This document shows positions 31,060 through 37,619 of a stretch of 40,109 nt of DNA, in pieces. The stretch's first letter is position 1. Each line of letters opens with the position of its first letter. The stretch covers positions 184,444-224,552 of the forward strand of contig NZ_KB714609.1 of the NCBI RefSeq assembly GCF_000349565.1, read 5' to 3'. The notes beneath the pieces were generated by a model. It was given only the letters and a program-made list of their open reading frames with translations, searched no databases and was not told the origin of the DNA. The DNA is from Curtobacterium flaccumfaciens UCD-AKU (GTDB lineage Bacteria; Actinomycetota; Actinomycetes; Actinomycetales; Microbacteriaceae). The position numbers and the translations under genes are program-made.

Positions 31060-31550
31060 CGGACCCGACCGTCCCGGGTGTCGAGCTCGTCCGCGACGCC
31101 GTTGAGGGCCGGGATGTTCACGTCGTTGATGGCGATGTTGACCTCGGTGACCTCGAGGCCGACGAGTTCGGTCACGGCGCTCGTGACGGCGGCGCGGACC
31201 GCGGAGGCGACCTCCATCATCGGCGTCGGGTAGTCGACGACGATCGTCAGGTCGACCGCCACCTGGGTCTCGCCGACCTCGACGCGGACGCCCTGGCCGA
31301 GCGCGCTCGAGCCGATGGCGTCGCGGATGGCGCCGAACGCGCGCGAGGCGTTGCCGCCGAGCGCGAAGACGCCCGGCACGTCGCGAGCGGCGATGCCCGC
31401 GACCTTCGCGACGACCGTGTCGTCGATGATGGTCTTGCCCTTGGCGGTGACCTGCGTCGTGGTGGTGCCTGCGGGCTGGGTGTTGCCGGCCCCGGTGCCG
31501 AGCGTGGCCCCGGTCGGGGTCCCGTCGACGCGGTTCGTCGTCGATGCCAT
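31056..31550 (-). CDS. Asp23/Gls24 family envelope stress response protein
   Basis: The 164-residue protein has an Ala/Thr-rich N-terminus (1-35) and a full Asp23 domain (KTIIDDTVVAKVAGIAARDV; GVFALGG; QVAVDLTIVVDYPTPMMEV; GLEVTEVNIAINDVNIP). In Firmicutes such proteins form a membrane-associated layer linked to alkaline and cell-wall stress. The ATG at 31550 has GGAGG 5 bases upstream. It is the first of five genes linked by 4-base overlaps (31550 down to 29221). Its promoter shares the 115-base gap with the divergent xthA. Confidence 0.92.
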   Translation of the reverse strand: MASTTNRVDGTPTGATLGTGAGNTQPAGTTTTQVTAKGKTIIDDTVVAKVAGIAARDVPGVFALGGNASRAFGAIRDAIGSSALGQGVRVEVGETQVAVDLTIVVDYPTPMMEVASAVRAAVTSAVTELVGLEVTEVNIAINDVNIPALNGVADELDTRDGRVR

Positions 31551-31622
31551 TGCTGCCTCCGTGCGGTCGATTGCTGGCCTCCAGCGAACACCATCGTGCC
31601 GGACGCCGCACAGACGATGCAC

Positions 31623-31648
31623 GTGCCGACCTCGTCGTCAGTCGGCAC
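31623..31648. promoter_or_regulatory. Candidate operator between the Asp23 operon and xthA
   Basis: A perfect dyad GTGCCGAC/GTCGGCAC with a 10-base centre ends 3 bases before the xthA -10. A regulator bound here could affect both divergent units. The regulator is not known. Confidence 0.35.
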
Positions 31649-31651
31649 CGG

Positions 31652-31657
31652 TAGGTT
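31652..31657 (+). promoter_or_regulatory. Leaderless-type -10 of xthA (TAGGTT)
   Basis: The hexamer ends 8 bases before the ATG at 31666. Confidence 0.5.
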
Positions 31658-31665
31658 CTTGTTCC

Positions 31666-32502
31666 ATGCGCGTGGCGACCTGGAACGTGAACTCCGTCCG
31701 CACCCGAGTGGGTCGGATCGTCGACTGGCTGGTGCGTGAGGACGTCGACGTCCTCGGTATGCAGGAGATCAAGTGCAAGCCGGAGCAGTTCCCGGTCGAG
31801 CAGTTCGAGGCTGCGGGCTACCACGTCGAGGCCCACGGCCTGAACCAGTGGAACGGCGTCGCGTTCGCCAGCCGTCTGCCGCTGGAGGACGTCACCCGCG
31901 ACTTCCCGGGCCAGCCCGGGTTCCTGAAGGGCCACGAGGGGCCGGACCTGCCGGTCGAGGCCCGCGCGATCGGCGTCACGGTCGACGGCGTGCGGCTCTG
32001 GAGCCTCTACGTGCCGAACGGCCGCGAGCTCGGCGACCCGCACTACACGTACAAGCTCGACTGGCTCGCGCAGCTGGCCGACCGCACGTCGGAGTGGATC
32101 GAGGCGTCGCCGGAGACCCCGCTCGCGCTGATGGGCGACTGGAACGTCGCACCGCTCGACCAGGACGTCTGGGACCTGCGGGTGTTCGAAGGGTCCACGC
32201 ACGTCAGCGAGCCCGAGCGGGCAGCGTTCCGCGAGTTCGAGGCCCGGGGGCTGCAGGACGTCGTCCGCCCGATCGTGCCCGACGGGTACACCTACTGGGA
32301 CTACAAGCAGCTGCGGTTCCCGCGCGACGAGGGCATGCGCATCGACTTCGTGCTCGGCTCGCAAGCCTTCGCCGACGTCGTCACCGACGCGTCGATCCAC
32401 CGGAACGAGCGGAAGGGCGACGCCCCGAGCGACCATGTGCCCGTGGTGGTGGACCTCGACCTGGACACGTCGCTCGACGACGACCGCCCGATGATCTTCT
32501 GA
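31666..32502 (+). CDS. xthA: Exodeoxyribonuclease III / AP endonuclease
   Basis: The 278-residue protein has the exonuclease-endonuclease-phosphatase motifs in order: VATWNVNSVRTR, GMQEIKCK with the metal-binding Glu, LYVPNGRELGD, LMGDWNVAPLDQDVWD with the Asp-Asn pair, RIDFVLGS, and the terminal catalytic SDHVPV. It cuts DNA at abasic sites and trims 3' ends in base-excision repair. A leaderless-type -10 lies in front. It starts divergently from the stress operon, and an unknown small gene follows 128 bases later. Confidence 0.95.
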   Translation: MRVATWNVNSVRTRVGRIVDWLVREDVDVLGMQEIKCKPEQFPVEQFEAAGYHVEAHGLNQWNGVAFASRLPLEDVTRDFPGQPGFLKGHEGPDLPVEARAIGVTVDGVRLWSLYVPNGRELGDPHYTYKLDWLAQLADRTSEWIEASPETPLALMGDWNVAPLDQDVWDLRVFEGSTHVSEPERAAFREFEARGLQDVVRPIVPDGYTYWDYKQLRFPRDEGMRIDFVLGSQAFADVVTDASIHRNERKGDAPSDHVPVVVDLDLDTSLDDDRPMIF

Positions 32503-32630
32503 GCGGAGCCGGGTCACCAGGCCGGAACGTCGGCACCCGCTCTGTTACGCCCGGCGTCCGCCGTCGCGCCGAGGACCGTCACGTCGACGTAGGTTTCCTG
32601 CACCGAACCCCTTCGAGAGCAGGTGAAGCC

Positions 32631-32879
32631 ATGTCACGCACGACGATCCTTCCCATCCAGCGCCTCATGGCGACCGCGGCCCCCGCTGCGTGGCGCGACG
32701 GCATCGTCGTCGAGACCCGCGCAGCCGACGCCGTGGTGCTGTTCCTCGACGGGAGCATCACCCAGCTGCGGGTGGCGGACGCGGACGGCGTCCTGTCGGT
32801 CGGCGAACCGGTCGCCCACCACCCGGTCGCCGAGATCCTCAGCGCCGGCAGCCGGCAGACCACCGCGCGCGTCGCGTAG
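32631..32879 (+). CDS. Hypothetical small protein (82 aa)
   Basis: I do not recognise this family. The product is soluble and looks like a small beta-rich domain (DGIVVETRAADAVVLFLDG; SITQLRVADADGVLSVGEPV) with an N-terminal helix (PIQRLMATAAP). AGGTGA precedes the ATG by 5 bases, a good ribosome-binding site, and codon use matches its neighbours. It is convergent with the copper-protein gene, 29 bases away. Co-transcription with xthA is possible. Confidence 0.65.
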   Translation: MSRTTILPIQRLMATAAPAAWRDGIVVETRAADAVVLFLDGSITQLRVADADGVLSVGEPVAHHPVAEILSAGSRQTTARVA

Positions 32880-32886
32880 CGCAGCC

Positions 32887-32914
32887 GGAGCGGCTCACGC
32901 GGAGCGGCTCACGC
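32887..32914. repeat. 14-base tandem duplication covering a stop codon
   Basis: GGAGCGGCTCACGC occurs twice in tandem. The second copy contains the stop codon (TGA on the minus strand) of the copper-protein gene, and the other copy repeats the TGA in another frame. It is similar in logic to the 22-base array at 18346. Confidence 0.85.
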
Positions 32915-33316
32915 GGTCATCGCGTCGAGCATCGCCTGGCACTTCGACACCATCTCGTCGCAGGCCATCGCGCAGTAGCGGCACGACTCGTCCATGTCCT
33001 GGTGCGTGCGGCACTCGGCGGCGCACGCGGTGCCCATCGCGACGACGGCCATGAGCATCGCCTGCATCGCGGCCTGGTCCATGCCCATCGGACGCATCAT
33101 CATCCGCATGCCGGTGTCGGCGAGCATCGCGGTGTTCGAGCACATCGCGGCGCAGGTGGCCATGTCGCCGCCCATGCGCATGTCGGCCGCGGAACACATC
33201 GTCGCGGCCATCGACGCGGCGTTCATCGCCATCATCGTGTCCTGCATCGTGCTCATGTCCATCTGCACGGGCATGTCCGTCGTCGACATGTTCTGCATCA
33301 TCGCCATCGTGTCCAT
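32909..33316 (-). CDS. Methionine-rich four-helix-bundle copper-storage-like protein (DUF326/Csp type)
   Basis: The 135-residue protein contains 34 Met and 9 Cys by my count. The C-terminal half has the Csp/DUF326 spacing, with Cys in GTACAAECRTH, ESCRYCAMACDEM and SKCQAML, which in known members bind many Cu(I) ions inside a helix bundle. The N-terminal half is nearly all Met, Ala, Thr and Asp (MAMMQNM; MQDTMMAMN; MRMMMRPMGM), far richer in Met than typical. No signal peptide is seen, so it is probably cytosolic. The ATG at 33316 has AGGAGA 6 bases upstream. A longer start 27 bases upstream is possible. No CopA, CopZ or CsoR gene is adjacent. Confidence 0.88.
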   Translation of the reverse strand: MDTMAMMQNMSTTDMPVQMDMSTMQDTMMAMNAASMAATMCSAADMRMGGDMATCAAMCSNTAMLADTGMRMMMRPMGMDQAAMQAMLMAVVAMGTACAAECRTHQDMDESCRYCAMACDEMVSKCQAMLDAMTA

Positions 33317-33373
33317 CGGAGGTCTCCTCGTCGTGGTCATCGGTCGCGAGGCGGTCCGCCCCGCGTGCCCGCC

Positions 33374-33379
33374 ACCATA
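33374..33379 (-). promoter_or_regulatory. Candidate -10 of the copper-protein gene (TATGGT)
   Basis: This gives a leader of about 50 bases before the ATG at 33316. No CsoR-like or CueR-like dyad is evident near it. Confidence 0.35.
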
Positions 33380-33399
33380 CGCGCGCGCTGTTCCCACTT

Positions 33400-33452
33400 C
33401 GTGAGCAGGAACGGTCGGGTCGGCGGGCGCGACCCGACCGCTCCTGCGCACG
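33400..33452. repeat. GTGAGCAG-family palindrome upstream of the copper-protein gene
   Basis: Arms of 22 bases (33400-33421, 33431-33452), starting CGTGAGCAGGAACGG and ending TCGGGTC, differ at two positions. It lies just upstream of the candidate promoter of the copper-protein gene and opens a run of three repeat families. Confidence 0.75.
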
Positions 33453-33475
33453 GTCCGCGGTGGTCGCCACCACGT

Positions 33476-33523
33476 GACGGACGGGAGGCCCGGTGCAGCC
33501 CCGCCACGCGCCTCCCGTCCGTC
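33476..33523. repeat. CGGACGGGAGGC-family palindrome
   Basis: Perfect 14-base arms GACGGACGGGAGGC and GCCTCCCGTCCGTC are 20 bases apart. It lies between the GTGAGCAG palindrome and the GACGCCG repeat block. Confidence 0.8.
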
Positions 33524-33542
33524 CCGCCGCAGGTCCAGGACA

Positions 33543-33720
33543 CGGAAGACGCCGGCGTGCGCGCACGACGCCCGCAAGTGCGCGAGACGCCGCCGAATGC
33601 GGCGGCGTCTCGGCGAGATCGAGGCGTCTCGGCAACACGACGGCGTCTTCCGGAACGCCACACGCCGGCGTCTCGACAACACGACGGCGTCTTCCGCAAC
33701 GCCGCACGCCGGCGTCTCGA
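33543..33720. repeat. GACGCCG repeat block: nested palindromes plus a 44-base tandem duplication
   Basis: A perfect stem CGAGACGCCGCCG (33583-33595) with loop AATG lies inside a wider stem CGGAAGACGCCG/CGGCGTCTTCCG (33543-33554, 33641-33652). From 33633 a 44-base unit (CAACACGACGGCGTCTTCCG onward) repeats directly at 33677 with two differences. The block ends 3 bases before the AEC transporter stop. A related block is at 36697-36807. Confidence 0.8.
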
Positions 33721-33723
33721 GCG

Positions 33724-34656
33724 CTACGGGTGCAGCAGGGCAGCGATCGCGACCAGCACGGGCACCGAGCCGAGGGTCGAGATGAGCACGACGTCACGCG
33801 CCACCGGCACCGCGGCCCCGTACCGCTGCGCGTAGTTGAAGACGTTCTGCGCCGCGGGCAGGGCGCCGAGCGTGGTGAGCACGAAGACGTCCTGGTCCCC
33901 CAGGCCGAACACGAACCGCGCGAACACGAACGCCACCGCCGGCATCACCACGAGCTTGATCGACGACGCCACGATGACGTCCGTCCGGATCGCCGGGTCC
34001 CGCAGCGGGGTCGCACCGTGCAGGCTCATCCCGAACGACAGCAGCACGACGGGCACCGCGGCAGCGCCGACGAGCGAGAACGGCTCGAGCACGGGGTCGG
34101 GCAGGGTGAGCCCCGTCGCCGAGCACACGAGCCCGACGAGCGAGGCGATGATGATCGGGTTTCGGAACGGCCCGGCGATCCGCCTGCCCCACCCGCCGCC
34201 ACCCGCCGTCGCGGCGTCGAGGATCGTGAGCGCGATCGGGGCCATCACGACGAGCTGCAGCAGGATCACCGGCACGACCGCGGTCGCCTGCCCCAGCACG
34301 TAGACGGCCACCGGCAGCCCGATGTTGTTCGCGTTGACGTAGCTCGAGGCCAGCGCTCCGACGGTGGTCGTGGTGACGGACCGCCGCAGCACGAAGCGGA
34401 ACACCACGGCGGCGGCGAGGGCGACCACGGCAGCACTCAGCAGTGAGACCCAGAGCATCGACGACAGCAGCGACGCGATGTCGGCCGTCGCGATGGTGTG
34501 GAACAGCAGGCACGGCATGAGCACGAAGAACGCGAGCCGGCTCATCACGAACTGCGCGTGCGGGCCGAGCAGACCGATGCGTCCGACGACGTACCCACCG
34601 GCGATGATCACGCCGATGATCGCGAAGCCGGTCAACACGCCACCCATCCCCTCCAT
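33724..34656 (-). CDS. AEC family transporter (auxin efflux carrier-type permease)
   Basis: About ten membrane helices over 310 residues match the AEC family (malonate/auxin-type carriers). The conserved pattern includes VGRIGLLGPHAQFVMSRLAF, ALASSYVNANNIGLPVAVYV, PFRNPIIIASLVGL and FGMSLHG. Substrates are likely small carboxylates, not determined. Start ATG at 34656 is the longest; ATG at 34647 and GTG at 34641 are alternatives, the last with GGAGGGG 9 bases upstream. Divergent from the nitroreductase across a 75-base gap. Confidence 0.9.
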   Translation of the reverse strand: MEGMGGVLTGFAIIGVIIAGGYVVGRIGLLGPHAQFVMSRLAFFVLMPCLLFHTIATADIASLLSSMLWVSLLSAAVVALAAAVVFRFVLRRSVTTTTVGALASSYVNANNIGLPVAVYVLGQATAVVPVILLQLVVMAPIALTILDAATAGGGGWGRRIAGPFRNPIIIASLVGLVCSATGLTLPDPVLEPFSLVGAAAVPVVLLSFGMSLHGATPLRDPAIRTDVIVASSIKLVVMPAVAFVFARFVFGLGDQDVFVLTTLGALPAAQNVFNYAQRYGAAVPVARDVVLISTLGSVPVLVAIAALLHP

Positions 34657-34678
34657 CCTGGCACCTGGAGGCGGGGAT

Positions 34679-34721
34679 GTGACGTCACTCAGGTCGGAAA
34701 TGCGTACGCATCGAATACCGT
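34679..34721. promoter_or_regulatory. Divergent control region with two palindromes
   Basis: GTGACGTCAC (34679-34688) and ATGCGTACGCAT (34700-34711) are perfect palindromes between the AEC and nitroreductase genes. TACCGT (34716-34721), 10 bases before the nitroreductase ATG, is a likely -10. The dyads lie where a regulator could control both genes. Confidence 0.45.
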
Positions 34722-34731
34722 TGAGCGCACC

Positions 34732-35328
34732 ATGACCTCGACGAACGCTGACACCCTGACCCGGTCCACCGACTCCAGCCAGCCGCTCGTGCCGCTGCTC
34801 GAGGAGCGCTGGAGCCCCCGCTCGTACGACGAGACCGCGACGATCTCGGACGACCAGCTCGACGCCGTCCTCGAGGCAGCTCGCTGGGCACCGTCGGCCA
34901 TGAACTTCCAGCCCCGCCGTTTCATCGCCGGCCGCCGCGGTACCGAGACGTTCCGGAAGATCAACGAGAACCTGCTCGGCTTCAACGCCGCGTGGGCGTT
35001 CCGTGCCAGCGCCCTGGTCGTCGGTGTGCTCGAGACCGTGACCGCCGACGGCGACGAGCGTCCCTTCGCCCAGTACGACCTCGGCCAGTCGCTCGCCGCC
35101 CTGACGGTGCAGGCCCACGCCGAGGGGCTGCACGTGCACCAGATGGCGGGCATCGACGCCGCCGGACTGCGCACCGCGTTCGACCTGCCGGAGCGGTTCG
35201 TCCCGTACACCGTCACGGCAGTCGGCACCGTCGCGCACCCGTCACAGCTCGACGAGAAGGCCGCCGAGCGCGAGGTCGCCCCGCGCAGCCGCATCGCCCT
35301 CGACGAGGTCGTCCTCGTCAAGGAGTGA
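34732..35328 (+). CDS. Nitroreductase family flavoprotein
   Basis: The 198 residues match small nitroreductases. The FMN-binding segment is ERWSPRSYDETATIS, and RWAPSAMNFQPRRFIAG follows with the SxxNxQP pattern. DLGQSLAALTVQAHAEGLHV and PYTVTAVGTVAHPSQ are further family motifs. It reduces nitroaromatics or quinones using NAD(P)H and FMN. The transcript is short-leadered. Divergent from the AEC transporter, with which it may share a regulator. Confidence 0.9.
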   Translation: MTSTNADTLTRSTDSSQPLVPLLEERWSPRSYDETATISDDQLDAVLEAARWAPSAMNFQPRRFIAGRRGTETFRKINENLLGFNAAWAFRASALVVGVLETVTADGDERPFAQYDLGQSLAALTVQAHAEGLHVHQMAGIDAAGLRTAFDLPERFVPYTVTAVGTVAHPSQLDEKAAEREVAPRSRIALDEVVLVKE

Positions 35329-35399
35329 GCGACGGCGGCACACCGCCGCCCACGATCGTCACGACGGCCGTGTCCCTGCGGGGGGCGCGGCCGTCGGCG

Positions 35400-35405
35400 T
35401 ACCAT
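35400..35405 (+). promoter_or_regulatory. Leaderless-type -10 of the thioesterase (TACCAT)
   Basis: The hexamer ends 8 bases before the ATG at 35414. Confidence 0.5.
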
Positions 35406-35413
35406 GACGTGAC

Positions 35414-35848
35414 ATGGATCAGCACCAGGACGACGCCCCGCCGGAGATGAACTTCTACACCCGGAAGTGGGTGCGACCGGAGGACCTCAACGCGAACGGC
35501 ACCCTGTTCGGTGGCAGCCTGCTCCGCTGGATCGACGAGGAAGCCGCCGTCTACGCGATCATCCAACTCGGCAACGGCAAGGTCGTCACGAAGTACATGT
35601 CGGAGATCAACTTCCTGTCCTCGGCGAAGGAGGGCGACATCGTCGAGATCGGCCTCGTTGCCACCCGGTTCGGCCGGACGTCGCTCACCATGCGGGCCGA
35701 GGCGCGCAACCTCTTCACGCACCGGAGCATCCTGACGATCGACGAGGTCGTGTTCGTGAACCTCGACGAGGACGGCAACCCCGCCCCGCACGGCTACACC
35801 GACATCACCTACGCCCGCGACCGGGTCCCCGCCACGCACCGCGCGTGA
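35414..35848 (+). CDS. Hotdog-fold acyl-CoA thioesterase
   Basis: The 144-residue single hotdog domain has the BFIT/YciA-like signature LNANGTLFGGSLLRWIDEEA, with the Asn and Asp typical of the active site, followed by VVTKYMSEINFLSSAKEGD and RTSLTMRAEARN. It hydrolyses acyl-CoA esters; chain length is unknown. ATG at 35414 is fixed by TACCAT 8 bases upstream. It is followed on the same strand by the HAD phosphatase, 82 bases away, with its own -10-like element. Confidence 0.92.
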   Translation: MDQHQDDAPPEMNFYTRKWVRPEDLNANGTLFGGSLLRWIDEEAAVYAIIQLGNGKVVTKYMSEINFLSSAKEGDIVEIGLVATRFGRTSLTMRAEARNLFTHRSILTIDEVVFVNLDEDGNPAPHGYTDITYARDRVPATHRA

Positions 35849-35930
35849 CCCCGCAGACATCACGCAGCACCCGGCAACCCGGAGCACCGCACGCGGCATG
35901 TGATCGGCGGCCTCTGGCAGGATCAGGGGC

Positions 35931-36689
35931 ATGACCACGCCCCGCCTCGTCGCCTTCGACCTGGACGACACGCTCGCCCCGTCGAAGTCCTCCCTCGACC
36001 CCCGCATGCTCGAGACCTTCGCGTCCCTGCTCGAGGTCGTGCCGGTCGCGGTCATCTCCGGCGGCAACTTCACGCAGTTCGAGCAGCAGCTGGTCACCCC
36101 GCTCCGGCAGCGCGACGGGCTGACGCTCGACGCCCTGCACCTCCTGCCGACCTGTGGCACCCGCTACTACCGGTGGCAGGACCAGGACTGGGCGCTGCAG
36201 TACGCCGAGGACCTCACCGACGAGCAGAAGGACCGCGCCCTCGCCGCGGTCGAGACCCGTGCGAAGGAAGCCGGGTACTGGGAGTCCGAGACCTGGGGCC
36301 CCATCCTCGAGGACCGCGGGTCGCAGATCACGTTCTCCGCCCTCGGCCAGTCGGCACCGGTGGACGTCAAGAAGCAGTGGGACCCGACGGGCGAGAAGAA
36401 GGACCACCTGCGCCGCCTGGTGCAGCAGGACCTCGCCGACCTCGAGGTCCGCTCGGGCGGTTCGACGAGCATCGACATCACCCGCAAGGGCATCGACAAG
36501 GCCTACGGCATGCAGCGCCTCGCCGAGATCACCGGCATCGCGCTCGACGACATGCTCTTCGTCGGGGACCGACTCGACCCCGAGGGCAACGACTACCCGG
36601 TGAAGGCGCTGGGCGTCCCCTGCCACGCGGTCGAGGGCTGGGAGGACACCGACGCGTTCCTGACCGAGCTCATCCCCACCCTGCGCTGA
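35931..36689 (+). CDS. HAD-IIB family hydrolase (phosphomannomutase-like)
   Basis: The 252 residues fit the Cof/PMM-like HAD-IIB group: motif I VAFDLDDTLAPSK with the nucleophilic Asp, motif II VAVISGGNF, the C2b cap at about 85-185 (YYRWQDQDWAL; SQITFSALGQSAPVD), motif III with Lys in TRKGIDKAYGM, and motif IV FVGDRLDPEGND. Likely a sugar-phosphate phosphatase or mutase. The cap residues recall eukaryote-type phosphomannomutases more than Cof proteins. A CAGGAT hexamer lies 7 bases before the ATG. Confidence 0.92.
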   Translation: MTTPRLVAFDLDDTLAPSKSSLDPRMLETFASLLEVVPVAVISGGNFTQFEQQLVTPLRQRDGLTLDALHLLPTCGTRYYRWQDQDWALQYAEDLTDEQKDRALAAVETRAKEAGYWESETWGPILEDRGSQITFSALGQSAPVDVKKQWDPTGEKKDHLRRLVQQDLADLEVRSGGSTSIDITRKGIDKAYGMQRLAEITGIALDDMLFVGDRLDPEGNDYPVKALGVPCHAVEGWEDTDAFLTELIPTLR

Positions 36690-36696
36690 TCCCCGC

Positions 36697-36807
36697 GCGA
36701 GACGCCGTCGTCTCGCCAGGACGCCGCGGCGTCGCCGAGACGCCGCCGGATCCGGCGGCGTCTCGGACGCATCGCGGCGTCGACAGGACACGACGGCGTC
36801 TTCCGCG
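36697..36807. repeat. GACGCCG repeat block with a perfect 32-base palindrome
   Basis: A perfect 32-base palindrome occupies 36735-36766 (half-site CCGAGACGCCGCCGGA). GACGCCGCGGCGTC (36720-36733) is another, and ACACGACGGCGTCTTCCG near 36789 is shared with the block at 33543. It follows the HAD-IIB stop by 8 bases and can serve as terminator there. Confidence 0.8.
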
Positions 36808-36826
36808 CCCGACACGGACGGCACGG

Positions 36827-36870
36827 CGGACGGGAGGCCCGGGGCGGGCCCGCCCCGCGCCTCCTGTCCG
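36827..36870. repeat. CGGACGGGAGGC-family palindrome
   Basis: Arms CGGACGGGAGGC and GCCTCCTGTCCG differ at one base and are 20 bases apart. It lies 53 bases from the convergent trpF stop. Confidence 0.75.
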
Positions 36871-36922
36871 TCCGCGGTCGCGTCCAGAGCCGCGACTGCG
36901 GCCGATCGGCGCGAGCGCGCGC

Positions 36923-37543
36923 TCAGCCCAGGCTGCGGACGGCCTCGACGAAGGCGCGGATCTTCGCGGGGTCCTTGACGCCGCGCTCCGACTCGACGCC
37001 GCTCGACACGTCGACGCCGTCGGGGTCGAGTGCCTCGACCGCGGCGACCACGTTGGCCGGGGTCAGCCCGCCGGCCAGGATCCAGGCCTCGTCGACGCCG
37101 TCGATCGTGGCCGGGTCGATCAGTCGGCCGCTGCCGGGCACAGCCGCGTCGAGCAGCAGCAGGTCGTGGTCGAACGCGGCGCGCTGTTCGGGCGTCTCGC
37201 GCAGGTAGTCCTCGGCCGCGAGGGCCCGGATGGTGAAGAAGCCGGCGTCACGCGCCCGGGCGAAGTCGGACGGCGACTCGCCACCGTGCAGCTGCAGCGT
37301 GGTGAGTCCGACCTCGGACGCGATGCCGACGATCTCGTCGATCTTCTGGTCGCGGAAGACCCCGACGGCGTCGATGCCGTCCGGCACCCGCTCCACCAGT
37401 TCCTTCGCCAGGTCGGCGGTGACGGTGCGGGGGCTGCCCGCCGCGAAGACGAACCCGACGGCGTCGGCACCCGCGTCGACGGCGGCGTCCACGGTGTCGG
37501 GCGTCGACAGGCCGCAGATCTTGATCCAGCGCTGGTCGGTCAT
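36923..37543 (-). CDS. trpF: Phosphoribosylanthranilate isomerase
   Basis: The 206-residue TIM-barrel enzyme performs the Amadori rearrangement in tryptophan synthesis. Hallmarks are WIKICGLST with the catalytic Cys, GADAVGFVFAAGSPR, VGLTTLQLHGGES, WILAGGLTPANV and the terminal catalytic Asp in GVDVSSGVES. The ATG at 37543 has CAAGAT ending 7 bases upstream, giving a leaderless mRNA; ATG at 37552 lies inside that hexamer. No other trp gene is in the window, so it is probably a detached trpF. Confidence 0.94.
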   Translation of the reverse strand: MTDQRWIKICGLSTPDTVDAAVDAGADAVGFVFAAGSPRTVTADLAKELVERVPDGIDAVGVFRDQKIDEIVGIASEVGLTTLQLHGGESPSDFARARDAGFFTIRALAAEDYLRETPEQRAAFDHDLLLLDAAVPGSGRLIDPATIDGVDEAWILAGGLTPANVVAAVEALDPDGVDVSSGVESERGVKDPAKIRAFVEAVRSLG

Positions 37544-37619
37544 GCTTTCCATCTTGCCAGGGTGCCGCTGTCCGCAGCGCACCGGTCTCCGGAGTCCGGA
37601 GTCCGGATCCGCGGGTGGT

